Program-made: the position numbers and the translations under genes
Shown here: positions 55,869-64,000 of the stretch, piece by piece
Layout of the letters: each line of letters begins with the position of its first letter
Numbering within the stretch: the stretch's first letter is position 1
Notes under the pieces: model-generated
Seen by the model: the letters and a program-made list of their open reading frames with translations, nothing else
The model's database searches: none
Told to the model about the DNA's origin: nothing
From: Lewinellaceae bacterium
Lineage (GTDB): Bacteria; Bacteroidota; Bacteroidia; Chitinophagales; Saprospiraceae
Assembly (NCBI GenBank): GCA_020636045.1
Contig: JACJYP010000002.1
Location: 483,501-547,500 of the forward strand
DNA: 64,000 bases
Direction of reading: 5' to 3'

Positions 55869-57470
55869 TTATGAAATGCAGGCTTTCACGAAGGCGACAA
55901 AAAGCGGATGCGGATTCTCGACGGTACTTTTGAGTTCGGGATGAAACTGCACGCCGACAAACCATTTGTGGTCTTTCAGTTCCATGATCTCTACGAGGCC
56001 GGATTCAGGATTGATACCCGTAGCAGTCATGCCGGCTTGCTCGAAAGCCTCCAGATAGGCGTTGTTAAATTCCCAACGGTGGCGATGGCGTTCGCTGATC
56101 GACGTGGCGCCGTAGGCGGCGTGGGACTTCGTTTTTTTCTTCAGATCGCAGGGATAGGCGCCCAGGCGCATGGTGCCACCTTTCTTCGTGATCTTTTTTT
56201 GCTCGCTCATCATATCGATGATAGGGTGGGGCGTTTTCGGCGACACTTCCGTGGATGCTGCGCCCTCCAGTTCGAGTACGTTCCGGGCAAACTCGACGCA
56301 GGCGGTTTGCATGCCCAGGCAGATGCCGAAAAATGGAACGTTGTTTTCGCGCGCATACCGGATCGCCGAGAGTTTGCCCTCGATGCCGCGCTCGCCGAAA
56401 CCCGGCGCAACGAGGATGCCATTGATCGCGGAAAGCACTTTCCCGACGTCCTTGTAACTTCCTTCCAGATCTTCCGCATGAATGGGAACGACACGCACCT
56501 TGCATTCATTGACGGCGCCGGCATGCACAAAAGATTCGTGGATGGATTTGTAGGCATCCTGCAACTCGTTGTATTTGCCTACCAGCCCGATCCTGACCTC
56601 GTGCATGGGATTTTTGAGTTTCCCGAGAAAAGTTTTCCATGAACTCAGGTTGGGCTCTTTGGTATCGCGCAGGTGCAATTTGGAGATGACCACCGCATCG
56701 AGGCGTTCGCGCAGCAGCATCAGCGGTACGTCGTAAATACTTTCCGCATCAAGGGCCTCGATCACCGAACCGGTCTCAACGTTGCAAAACTGCGCCAGTT
56801 TGCGCCTGATGTCGGGGCTCAGGGGATGTTCGGCCCGGCAGGCAAGGATGTCGGGTTGCACGCCCAGGCTCAGCAGTTCCTTGACCGAATGTTGCGTGGG
56901 TTTTGTCTTGAGTTCCTTGGCGGCGTTGAGATACGGCACCAGCGTCAGGTGGATTACCAGACAGTTGTCGCGCCCCAGTTCCCAGCGAAGTTGCCGCACC
57001 GATTCCACGTAGGGAAGCGACTCGATGTCGCCCACAGTGCCGCCGAGTTCGGTAATGATCAGGTCGTATTGCCCCGTCTGGCCGAGCAGCAGCATCCTGC
57101 GTTTGATCTCGTCGGTGATGTGCGGGATCACCTGTACGGTCTTGCCCAGGTAGTCGCCGGCGCGCTCCTTGTTGATCACCGTCTGGTACACGGCGCCGGT
57201 GGTGACATTGTTGGCCCGCGAAGTAGGGGTGTTTAGAAAGCGCTCGTAGTGGCCCAGATCGAGGTCCGTCTCCGCGCCGTCGTCGGTCACGTAGCACTCG
57301 CCGTGTTCGTACGGGTTGAGGGTGCCGGGGTCGACATTGATGTAGGGATCGAACTTCTGAATGGTGACGGAAAAGCCGCGGGCCTGGAGGAGTTTTGCAA
57401 GAGAGGCACAAAGAATACCTTTTCCGAGCGAAGAGGTAACGCCGCCCGTAACAAATATGTATTTCGTCAT
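55869..57470 (-). CDS. pyrG: CTP synthase
   Basis: 533 aa from ATG 57470 (MTKYIFVTGGVTSSLGKG); a start nine codons upstream is less likely. It makes CTP from UTP, ATP and glutamine. The synthetase domain shows the P-loop GGVTSSLGKGI, KFDPYINVDPGTLNPYEHGE and ELGGTVGDIES. The class I glutamine amidotransferase domain has the nucleophile Cys in FFGICLGMQ and the His-Glu pair in QFHPELKS near the C-terminus. Length is normal. It is divergent from lipB, with a -7 element at 57497-57504. Confidence 0.97.
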   Translation of the reverse strand: MTKYIFVTGGVTSSLGKGILCASLAKLLQARGFSVTIQKFDPYINVDPGTLNPYEHGECYVTDDGAETDLDLGHYERFLNTPTSRANNVTTGAVYQTVINKERAGDYLGKTVQVIPHITDEIKRRMLLLGQTGQYDLIITELGGTVGDIESLPYVESVRQLRWELGRDNCLVIHLTLVPYLNAAKELKTKPTQHSVKELLSLGVQPDILACRAEHPLSPDIRRKLAQFCNVETGSVIEALDAESIYDVPLMLLRERLDAVVISKLHLRDTKEPNLSSWKTFLGKLKNPMHEVRIGLVGKYNELQDAYKSIHESFVHAGAVNECKVRVVPIHAEDLEGSYKDVGKVLSAINGILVAPGFGERGIEGKLSAIRYARENNVPFFGICLGMQTACVEFARNVLELEGAASTEVSPKTPHPIIDMMSEQKKITKKGGTMRLGAYPCDLKKKTKSHAAYGATSISERHRHRWEFNNAYLEAFEQAGMTATGINPESGLVEIMELKDHKWFVGVQFHPELKSTVENPHPLFVAFVKACIS

Positions 57471-57496
57471 CGTATGCTTGAAATTGTTACGGGACA

Positions 57497-57504
57497 CAAA
57501 GATA
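57497..57504 (-). promoter_or_regulatory. Possible -7 element of pyrG
   Basis: TATCTTTG on the minus strand matches TAnnTTTG, giving a leader of about 20 nt. No clear TTG at the expected spacing. Confidence 0.45.
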
Positions 57505-57588
57505 TGCCTTACTGTGCCGTTGTTCTGTATACGGGCTCCGTTTTCTTTTCGGACCTTTACACAAACTTGTCACGCACACCGCTGTTTT

Positions 57589-58347
57589 ATGGTTATGCAA
57601 ACCGTCCTGTTCAGGGATTTGGGCCAAATGGATTATCAGGAAGCCTGGGATTACCAGACAGTGCTTCATAACGGCCTGATCGGGCGTAAACTGGAACATC
57701 GCCATCTTTCTCCCGGTGTATTCACACAGGAACACCACCTGCTTTTTGTCGAACATCCGCCTGTGTACACCCTTGGCAGAAGCGGATCGCCGGAACACCT
57801 GCTGCTGACGGAAGCCCAACTGGAGGAAAAGGGCATTCGCTTTTACAAGATCAACCGAGGCGGCGATATTACTTACCATGGCCCCGGCCAGATCGTGGGA
57901 TACCCCATCCTCGACCTGGACCGTTTTTTCACCGACGTGCATCGCTACGTTCGCTGTATCGAGGAAGTGATCATCCGCACCCTGGCGGAATACGGCCTGG
58001 AGGGCCTGCGGATTGCCGGTTACACAGGCGTATGGCTAAAAAACGGCGCCACAGGCCATCGAAAGGTCTGTGCCATCGGCGTCCACCTGAGCCGCTGGGT
58101 AACCCTGCACGGATGGGCCTTTAACGTGAACACACCTTTGAGCTACTTTGATAATATCGTACCTTGTGGCATAAAGGACGAGGACAAGGCCGTCACCTCG
58201 CTGGCCAATGAACTGGGCCGGGAAATTGACCTGGAAGAAGTGAAAGACAAGTTGAAAAGGCATTTTGCAGCGGTCTTTGAGTGCCGGATCGGGGAAACCC
58301 ACAACGCGGAACAACCGGGAGGGGCTTTTAAACAAGCGCAACCATGA
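57589..58347 (+). CDS. lipB: Octanoyl-[acyl-carrier protein] transferase
   Basis: 252 aa from ATG 57589 (MVMQTVLFRDLGQMDY; the second Met at 57595 is equally possible). It transfers octanoate from acyl carrier protein to lipoyl domains, the first step of lipoate synthesis. The family signature RGGDITYHGPGQIVGYPI is complete. The catalytic Lys lies in RKVCAIGV and the acyl-accepting Cys in NIVPCGI. Normal length for Bacteroidota. Its last four bases overlap the start of the next gene (ATGA), so they are translationally coupled. lipA is not in the window. Confidence 0.95.
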   Translation: MVMQTVLFRDLGQMDYQEAWDYQTVLHNGLIGRKLEHRHLSPGVFTQEHHLLFVEHPPVYTLGRSGSPEHLLLTEAQLEEKGIRFYKINRGGDITYHGPGQIVGYPILDLDRFFTDVHRYVRCIEEVIIRTLAEYGLEGLRIAGYTGVWLKNGATGHRKVCAIGVHLSRWVTLHGWAFNVNTPLSYFDNIVPCGIKDEDKAVTSLANELGREIDLEEVKDKLKRHFAAVFECRIGETHNAEQPGGAFKQAQP

Positions 58348-58754
58348 TCAAAGACATTCCTATATTGAAAGTAGAGGACCTGGCGATTGCCATTGCCCCC
58401 CGCCTGGAGCACGAGGAAGATGCCGGGGAGTTCTGGGATACCTACCTGCTGAACCTCAAGGAAGAGCCGATCCGTTCGGTGCTGGTGAACGCCAGGGGAT
58501 ATGGTGTGATCGAAGGCGAGCAAAGAAAAACCACGACGCTCCGCTATTTCTGGGATGAGATCGGCCCCATGGAAGTGGTCAAGATCGAACCCGTACAGAA
58601 AGCAGTGCTGGGCATCGCCAACGAATACTGGATCAGTTTTTCGTTCAACGACTACCTGTACGACAAAAAGTACGTCTTCGTACCCGGCAGCCTGGATGAA
58701 ATAAACTTTACGGAAATCCCCTTTCTCAACAGAAAAGGCGTGATGATACGGTAG
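58344..58754 (+). CDS. Conserved small cytoplasmic protein of unknown function
   Basis: A 136-aa soluble protein with no signal or membrane segment. It starts inside the lipB stop (ATGA overlap), so the two are coupled. The visible pattern is LLNLKEEPIRSVLVNARGYG, then TTTLRYFWDEIGP, then YWISFSFNDYLYDKKYVFV, an alpha/beta protein that I recognise only as a conserved Bacteroidota hypothetical. The context might suggest a link to lipoylation but nothing in the sequence shows it. An inverted-repeat element follows immediately. Confidence 0.8.
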   Translation: MIKDIPILKVEDLAIAIAPRLEHEEDAGEFWDTYLLNLKEEPIRSVLVNARGYGVIEGEQRKTTTLRYFWDEIGPMEVVKIEPVQKAVLGIANEYWISFSFNDYLYDKKYVFVPGSLDEINFTEIPFLNRKGVMIR

Positions 58755-58755
58755 G

Positions 58756-58996
58756 GACGGCTTACGGTGGACGGCTTACGGTAGACGGTGGACGGAAGAT
58801 GAGATTGGTGTTGAGGGAGGTGGTGGTTTTGAGTTGGTTTTGCCCGATTTATTCAACCGTTGCGACACTCAACGCTGAAAACAAACTTTGTCTCCCTACA
58901 AACCGACCGGGTCGCCATAAGATGTTCCCCAACCACCATAAACCGTCTACCGTCCACCGTAGGCCGTCCACCGTCTACCGTAAGCCGTCCACCGTC
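58756..58996. repeat. Inverted-repeat element with arms of degenerate ACGGTGGACGG-type repeats
   Basis: Bases 58764-58795 are an exact 32-bp reverse complement of 58964-58995. Each arm is built from 7-bp blocks (CGGTGGA, CGGCTTA, CGGTAGA), and the right arm is longer than the left. The 168-bp interior has no gene. It lies 2 bp after one stop codon and 21 bp before the next start. Confidence 0.85.
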
Positions 58997-59016
58997 TAAT
59001 GTTAGCCGTTAAAAAA

Positions 59017-59460
59017 ATGACTGAAGCGCAATATAAAAAACTGGAAAACCCTGTCGCGCAGGCTGTGGTTGTGCTGGCCGGGGCGATCGCCCTGATGCTG
59101 TGCGGGTGGTTGCTGACGGTGTCTGATATTTACCCGGCAGAGCCCCTGTTTGCCTGGTCGATCGCGACGGCTTTTATGCTGCTGTTCGCCATCCTTAACA
59201 GCCTGATGAGTCTGCGCGCCGACAGTTTTGTCAAGTATTGGGGGCGCTCCATGTACACTTACCTGGGTCTGGCGTTGTGTACGGGACTTGCCGCGTGGCT
59301 GTTTTCCGGCATTCCGCTGCGGGACGCGGGCACCTACCGCTGGATCTACATCGTGATCACATTCGGGTTCCTCGTTTTTCTCAGCATGGTCAACTTCATG
59401 AAAAAGATCGTGCAATTTGCCGAGCGTGAAGAATGGAACCAGCCGCGACGCCGCAGGTGA
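59017..59460 (+). CDS. Four-span integral membrane protein of unknown function
   Basis: 147 aa from ATG 59017 (MTEAQYKKLENPVAQ); a start six codons upstream (58999) touches the repeat arm and is less likely. Four hydrophobic helices are clear, in order around VVVLAGAIALMLCGWLL, FAWSIATAFMLLFAILNSL, TYLGLALCTGLAAWLF and IYIVITFGFLVFLSMV. The C-terminus is very basic (QPRRRR), suggesting a cytoplasmic end. No motif points to function. It is 25 bp upstream of the MsrB gene. Confidence 0.8.
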   Translation: MTEAQYKKLENPVAQAVVVLAGAIALMLCGWLLTVSDIYPAEPLFAWSIATAFMLLFAILNSLMSLRADSFVKYWGRSMYTYLGLALCTGLAAWLFSGIPLRDAGTYRWIYIVITFGFLVFLSMVNFMKKIVQFAEREEWNQPRRRR

Positions 59461-59485
59461 TCTGTTCACCAAAATATTACCGAAT

Positions 59486-60022
59486 ATGAAATTTCTTGCA
59501 ATCATGCTGGCGCTGGTGGCCTGCAATGCCGCGTCGTCGCCTTCCACAGACAAACCTGCCGCCGCTACGGCCGCGCAAACACAGGTAGCATCGGACAGCA
59601 TCGTGCCGGCGCAATACGCCGACGGCAAACTCGTAAAAGTGGTGCATACCGATGCTGAATGGAAGGCGCAACTGACTGAAATGGAATACTATGTGCTCCG
59701 CAAAAAAGGCACCGAGCGCGCGTTTACCGGCGACCTCTGGGACCATCACGAAAAAGGCACGTACATCTGCGCGGCCTGCGGCCTGCCCCTGTTCCGCTCC
59801 GAAACGAAGTTTAACTCCGGCACCGGATGGCCTTCTTACTACCAGCCCATGAAACCCGAATATATTGCCGACGAAGCGGACCACAGTTACGGCATGGAGC
59901 GCGACGAGGTGTTGTGCGCCCGCTGCGGCGGCCACCTGGGTCACGTTTTTCCCGACGGTCCGGAGCCTACGGGCCTGCGCTATTGCATCAATTCCGTTTC
60001 GCTCGACTTCGTAAAGGACTGA
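59486..60022 (+). CDS. msrB: Peptide-methionine (R)-S-oxide reductase, lipoprotein form
   Basis: 178 aa from ATG 59486 (MKFLAIMLALVACNAA). It has a lipobox (LVAC, Cys13) and is therefore predicted to be membrane-anchored in the envelope. It reduces methionine-R-sulfoxide in proteins. The zinc site is complete: Cys95/Cys98 in YICAACG and Cys144/Cys147 in LCARCGG. The catalytic Cys167 is in RYCINSVSL, and GTGWPSYYQP and HLGHVFPDGP are family signatures. A low-complexity linker rich in Ala/Thr joins the anchor to the enzyme. Inferred role: repair of oxidised envelope proteins. Confidence 0.95.
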   Translation: MKFLAIMLALVACNAASSPSTDKPAAATAAQTQVASDSIVPAQYADGKLVKVVHTDAEWKAQLTEMEYYVLRKKGTERAFTGDLWDHHEKGTYICAACGLPLFRSETKFNSGTGWPSYYQPMKPEYIADEADHSYGMERDEVLCARCGGHLGHVFPDGPEPTGLRYCINSVSLDFVKD

Positions 60023-60060
60023 CGGCTAGTGTGCGATCATTTTTGTCTGGCAGCGTACAA

Positions 60061-61812
60061 TTATTCTCCTGTTTTAATGCAGGTGCCACTATTCAACCCG
60101 GTTCTTCCGTCCGTAACGACCCAGAAGTATATGCCCCGGGGGAGCAAGCGCGTCGACAACACATTGGCGCCATCTGAAAGTACGTGTTGCATCACCGGCC
60201 GTCCCATGTGGTCGTACAACTGAAAGAACACATCGTGCCGGCCGGCTGCATCCAGCACGACATTCAGTACATCCGAGAAGGGTGAGGGGCTGACCCGTAC
60301 CGGAAACACTGAAACCGGCTCCTGTACCGGCACCGTGAGTTCTATCGTCCTGCACTGCGTATCCGCTCCGTTGGCGTTGCTCACGCTCAGACACACCTGC
60401 CAGGCGCCCGGCCCCGGGAATGTGTGGGTCGGGTGTCGCAGCGCGCTGCCCATGCCGTCACCGAAATCCCAGGCCCATGTCGCAGGCTCATAGTACGACA
60501 AATCCCTGAATTTGAACGTATTGGCCACAAAACTGTCGACCTCATAAACAAAATGCGCCACCGGCACATTGTCGAGCCCCAGGGTATCGCAGGCCGTGCC
60601 GTCGAGCGGACCAAGCCGGTAGTTGGGGTGGTTGGGCACCGTGCCGAGGTTGATTGTAGGCAGGTTGATCGCGTGCTGCCGAACCCGGCACGAGTCGCCG
60701 GGAAGGTCCGGTTCTTCGATCACATGAAGTTTGTCCGCAGACGAACTACTGCAGATATAGATTTTACCATCGGGAGCTAATTGCGCCTGAAAGAAGTTTG
60801 TGATCAAGGGAGACGCAAATCCATCGTATTCAGCAACAATGACCTTGCTGGATTCCAGATCAGAGGCTTCCAGGTCATATTGAAATACACTTGTCGTATT
60901 GGTAAGGTATAGATATCTGGAATTGGGGGAAATTGAAACACCTGTACTTGGAACTCCCAGTTGAAATATCCTCCTGTAATTACTTAAAAGCCCTGTGCAA
61001 CGGTCAAAATCATAAATGTCAAGAAATGATCCAATAAATATTCCGGGACAGTTTACTCTAACATATTTCGATCCGTCCGGAGAAAAAACCGCCTGACCAC
61101 CATTGGAGATCAAATCCTCTCCCAGGGTCTGCGGCGGGAAGGTATCGATGCCCGAAGGAGTGAGCAGGTAGCGAAAAAAGGAAGACCGGTCGAATTTCGG
61201 TACCAGTATCCACCAGTCGCGGCCGTTGGCGTGGCGGGTTGCGGTGAGTTTGCCGTAACACAGGGTATCCTTGATCAGCACCCGGTTTTTTTCGATCACC
61301 TTGCCAAGACCGCCGTTTTGGGACATGTCGACGATGGTGTATAAACAGTAGTATATCTGATCATACGAATACGGGGTAGGCGCGAAAGTGCGCATTTCAT
61401 GGATCAAATAATACAAGGAGTCATTCTTAGGCAGAGGCAATGCCAACATTCCCTGATATAAACGATTCTGAGGGGCGGAGTTATCAGGGTTTAATTTTAA
61501 CCCATTATCCATGGTGTCATTTGCATATGAAGATACGTATATTCCATTTGAGTAAAAAAGCAAATCTCCTTCTGCATCACAAACCACAGCATTGGTAATG
61601 TCTAAGTCCATATGCCGGTCTTCCCGGGTAATAGTGGGCGGAATGGTGTTAAAATCGATACGGGTGCCGCCGTACCACTCGTCGCCGCTGTAACTCGAGT
61701 AGCCCATCAACCATACATAATCGTGTTTAGGCGCCGCAAGAGGCGTCTGGGCAGTCAGCAATGTACCCGGCAAGGAAAAAAGAAGCGCATATAGTATACA
61801 AATTCGGTTCAT
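60061..61812 (-). CDS. T9SS-secreted protein with beta-propeller-like body and PKD domain
   Basis: A 583-aa protein with signal peptide (ILYALLFSLPGTLLTAQ). Residues about 25-390 contain repeated strand patterns such as AVFSPDGSKYVRV, SISPNSRYLYLTN and QAQLAPDGKIYICSS, suggesting a beta-propeller. A PKD domain follows (TWAWDFGDG...HPTHTFPGPG, residues about 440-480). A type A T9SS sorting domain (VSPSPFSDVL...GRPVMQHVL) ends the protein. Such proteins are exported to the surface or released; no enzymatic residues are evident. It converges with msrB 38 bp away. Confidence 0.87.
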   Translation of the reverse strand: MNRICILYALLFSLPGTLLTAQTPLAAPKHDYVWLMGYSSYSGDEWYGGTRIDFNTIPPTITREDRHMDLDITNAVVCDAEGDLLFYSNGIYVSSYANDTMDNGLKLNPDNSAPQNRLYQGMLALPLPKNDSLYYLIHEMRTFAPTPYSYDQIYYCLYTIVDMSQNGGLGKVIEKNRVLIKDTLCYGKLTATRHANGRDWWILVPKFDRSSFFRYLLTPSGIDTFPPQTLGEDLISNGGQAVFSPDGSKYVRVNCPGIFIGSFLDIYDFDRCTGLLSNYRRIFQLGVPSTGVSISPNSRYLYLTNTTSVFQYDLEASDLESSKVIVAEYDGFASPLITNFFQAQLAPDGKIYICSSSSADKLHVIEEPDLPGDSCRVRQHAINLPTINLGTVPNHPNYRLGPLDGTACDTLGLDNVPVAHFVYEVDSFVANTFKFRDLSYYEPATWAWDFGDGMGSALRHPTHTFPGPGAWQVCLSVSNANGADTQCRTIELTVPVQEPVSVFPVRVSPSPFSDVLNVVLDAAGRHDVFFQLYDHMGRPVMQHVLSDGANVLSTRLLPRGIYFWVVTDGRTGLNSGTCIKTGE

Positions 61813-61976
61813 GGCAAGTAATTGAGAGGGTGAGATTCATCGGAGATCCGGCGCTTCTTTTTGACAAACAACTGTTCCGCAGAAGAACATGCAGACTTGT
61901 TGCGTCGGGAGCCTTTGGCATTGAAAGTAAAAATAATAACCATCTTCAATGCTCAACGCCTGCCATGCAGTCTTTT

Positions 61977-64000
61977 TCATTTGCCGGATTTATCACTTAT
62001 CCGCAGCATTTTCTGCGTAATGATCCCGAATGAGGTCTCCAGCCGGCAAAAAAGCACCCCGGCGCCATCGCCCAACTGCGTGCCATCCATCCGCCTGTTA
62101 TGATAACCTTTCTCGCACCATTTGCTGTCCGAGTACAATTTCTTGCCTTCCGTATCGAACAGGGTCATCACTACATTTGAGGCTTCCGGTAAAAAAAATC
62201 CTATTGTAGTGTGTCCGGAAAATGGATTGGGTTGGTTCCGGAACATTTCAAAGCCGGCGCTATTGATGGTAGTCCCATCCATACCATTGAATCGAAGAGC
62301 AATCTCCCCGCAGGGTACAATATCGTCTTTCTCCAAATAGGCCTCCAAACGGGTAACGGCATTTGATATGTGCAGCATTTCACTCAGTTTTCCCGACCGC
62401 TCTGCCCTGAAGCGGACGGTAAACGCATTTGCCCCATCGATCGAAACCGTCAGGGCATCGTCGAAGATGCCGAAGTGATCGGGGCCTGCAGCGCTGCTTT
62501 CCGGAATGTCAGCGACGCTCAGCCCGTCCAGGTTCAGGGTAAACTGGAAGCCCTCCAGCGGCTCGTTTGCCGCAAATGTTACGTCTGCGATCTCGCCGGC
62601 CCTTACCGGACGGTCTTGTATGTCGAAAAATACGGTACCGGTCGTCCGCTCCTCCACGGGCATGAGCGCATTGGCAATCGCCGAGCCGTTCACATCGCCG
62701 ATCTTGATGCCGATAAAATCGCCTTTTGGTGTGTTGTTCGCCGGATCGGCAATGGCGATCGTTTCGGGAAATGCCGTGGCGAAAGGGTTGTCGGGTTGCG
62801 GAAACCCGTAATCCTTGTCCACAAAGCGCCAGGAGGTATTGTCGGGTAATTCGCTGAAGATGCCAAGGATCAGTTTGCGCAGTTGCACGATGTCAAAAGT
62901 CGTGATCGAATTCGACCTGTTCGCGTCGGCGGCGATCATTTTGTAGGGACTGTCCAGCGGCTCGAAACCCAGAATATGTTTTGAGATCAGCACCAGGTCG
63001 TACGTCGATACGCCGTTGAGCGGATTGTCGTCTTTGAGCGGTGTCAGCGTACAGGGGCTGGGCGGTACGCTGTTGAATGCAAAAAGACCCTGATCGTCCG
63101 TCAGGCCGAACAGGTTGAGCGGCCCTGCTTGTAATTGTACGTTTGCCGCTTCTATACCGTCCTGATCTTCCGTTTTCAGGGCTCCCGCAACCTGTACGAA
63201 GCTGCCGGGATTGCAGACAGCATTGTTGTCGTTTATTTCCACGAATGTCTGGCAATAATCGGCGTTGCCGGCGAGGTCCTGCGCCCACAACTCCACTTCC
63301 TGCATACCCAGTTCTGCACAAGTGAACGAGAAACTCGTGATCGGGTTGCCCATTGCATCTACCGGGAAGCCAGTGCCCTGACCCGCTTTGCGGACGGCGA
63401 ATTTCAACTGGTTGGGTCCCGGCGTGTACGGCGTCGGCGGCGTGCAGTTGTCTTCCGCATATTGCAGGAAGTCGGTTGCCCACAATTGCACTATCTGGGA
63501 CGGCATGATGTTCACGCTCAGGCCGTTGCTGCACACGACCGTCGGCGCCTTGCAATCTTTTACGACAAACGCGTATTCGCAAACCGATTCGTTGCCGCAG
63601 CCGTCTTCCACGATCCATTTGATCTTGTGCGTGCCGTAAGGCAATTGGGGGGTGACGAACTGGTTCGGATTGGCGGTTGTATTCCATTTCAAAGCGGCGC
63701 TCATTTGCATACCGCTGATCGATGTTTGTACGGCAAATTTCCATTTTTCAGATGCCGGTACGCCCCGCTGGTCAAATTCCTGCGGGCTGCCTCCCGAAAA
63801 GTTCGGGTCGAAAGCATTTCCGAAGTTGACCGTGCCGGGAGCGGGCGGGTCGTTGCTGTTGACGACCGTTTCCATGATGCCGTCCTGGTCGAGGTCGAGG
63901 AAGAGCAGGAAGCGGTAAATCAAATTGGCGCCGGTACACAGGTCAGTGGCGCTGAGACCCAGGTCGACGGGGCCTTCACAAAGATCGTGGCCGCCGGTGA
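61977..64000 (-). CDS. Giant T9SS surface protein, paralogue of the one at the left edge (5' end outside window)
   Basis: The minus-strand frame is open to the last base of the window, reading HDLCEG then TDLCTGAN before LLFLDLDQDG, so the start lies beyond 64000. About 674 residues are visible. Order: an HYR-like stretch (KAPTVVCSNGLSVNIMPSQ), a short CNA-B-like segment (VQVAGALKTEDQDGIE), a dockerin-like pair (GVSTYDLVLISKHILG and FDIVQLRKLILG), a cohesin-like segment (FFDIQDRPVRAGEIADV), and a T9SS sorting domain beginning MFRNQPNPF. Over this range it parallels residues of the protein ending at 5001 almost line by line. Likely an adhesin or matrix component. Confidence 0.9.
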   Translation of the reverse strand, partial: TGGHDLCEGPVDLGLSATDLCTGANLIYRFLLFLDLDQDGIMETVVNSNDPPAPGTVNFGNAFDPNFSGGSPQEFDQRGVPASEKWKFAVQTSISGMQMSAALKWNTTANPNQFVTPQLPYGTHKIKWIVEDGCGNESVCEYAFVVKDCKAPTVVCSNGLSVNIMPSQIVQLWATDFLQYAEDNCTPPTPYTPGPNQLKFAVRKAGQGTGFPVDAMGNPITSFSFTCAELGMQEVELWAQDLAGNADYCQTFVEINDNNAVCNPGSFVQVAGALKTEDQDGIEAANVQLQAGPLNLFGLTDDQGLFAFNSVPPSPCTLTPLKDDNPLNGVSTYDLVLISKHILGFEPLDSPYKMIAADANRSNSITTFDIVQLRKLILGIFSELPDNTSWRFVDKDYGFPQPDNPFATAFPETIAIADPANNTPKGDFIGIKIGDVNGSAIANALMPVEERTTGTVFFDIQDRPVRAGEIADVTFAANEPLEGFQFTLNLDGLSVADIPESSAAGPDHFGIFDDALTVSIDGANAFTVRFRAERSGKLSEMLHISNAVTRLEAYLEKDDIVPCGEIALRFNGMDGTTINSAGFEMFRNQPNPFSGHTTIGFFLPEASNVVMTLFDTEGKKLYSDSKWCEKGYHNRRMDGTQLGDGAGVLFCRLETSFGIITQKMLRISDKSGK

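Overview
The window is about 64 kb of a moderately GC-rich chromosome from a Bacteroidota member, most likely of the Saprospiria type (Saprospiraceae/Lewinellaceae/Haliscomenobacter-like). The evidence is many large secreted proteins ending in type IX secretion system (T9SS) sorting domains, TonB receptor plus DUF4249 lipoprotein pairs, FecI/FecR regulation, a short 289-aa primary sigma factor, Bacteroidota-type promoters (TTG, about 19-21 nt, TAnnTTTG), near absence of Shine-Dalgarno sequences, and HYR-like adhesins. I saw no rRNA, tRNA, CRISPR array, prophage or intact insertion sequence.

Layout. 1-12 kb: the 3' part of a giant HYR/dockerin-like T9SS surface protein, a 42-bp tandem repeat, an M16 zinc peptidase, a histidine-phosphatase lipoprotein, a subtilisin-like T9SS protein with altered catalytic motifs, and an M57-like metalloprotease lipoprotein. 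13-21 kb: lysA, a CotH-like secreted protein, then a plus-strand run of ECF sigma factor, small membrane protein, GT-C/TPR membrane protein, methyltransferase and acyl-CoA carboxyltransferase (pccB-like). 21-32 kb: a histidine kinase, the divergent carotenoid pair crtI-crtB, a cytochrome c, a D-lactate dehydrogenase family enzyme, a 1515-aa exported protein, a 162-bp terminal-inverted-repeat element and prmA with a TTG start. 32.7-43.3 kb: a TonB receptor, a DUF4249 lipoprotein, rimM, another lipoprotein and a huge cysteine-rich repeat protein. This stretch carries five single-base frameshifts and one in-frame stop, nearly all in short homopolymers, while the rest of the window appears clean. 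43.3-51 kb: 21-bp and 10-bp tandem repeats, a redoxin, mdh, and a complete sigma - anti-sigma - TonB receptor (STN domain) - DUF4249 uptake operon. 51-64 kb: a Crp/Fnr regulator, a secreted peptidylarginine-deiminase-like enzyme with a T9SS tail, rpoD with a clear promoter, pyrG, lipB, a conserved small protein, a membrane protein, an MsrB lipoprotein, a PKD/T9SS protein, and the 3' part of a paralogue of the giant protein at the left edge.

How the genes fit together. The dominant theme is cell-envelope and secretion biology: at least six T9SS cargo proteins (three large adhesin-like, one protease-like, one deiminase, one PKD protein) and two nutrient receptor/lipoprotein pairs, mixed with housekeeping genes. 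The features most worth a second look are the secreted deiminase, the recently amplified 150-bp (50-aa) cysteine repeat, the lesion cluster at 34-43 kb, and several families of structured intergenic DNA. The latter comprise 21/42-bp tandem arrays between convergent genes, inverted repeats whose arms are themselves short degenerate repeats, and a dispersed GRACACGTTC dyad. Apart from these I see no convincing new defence or biosynthetic system.
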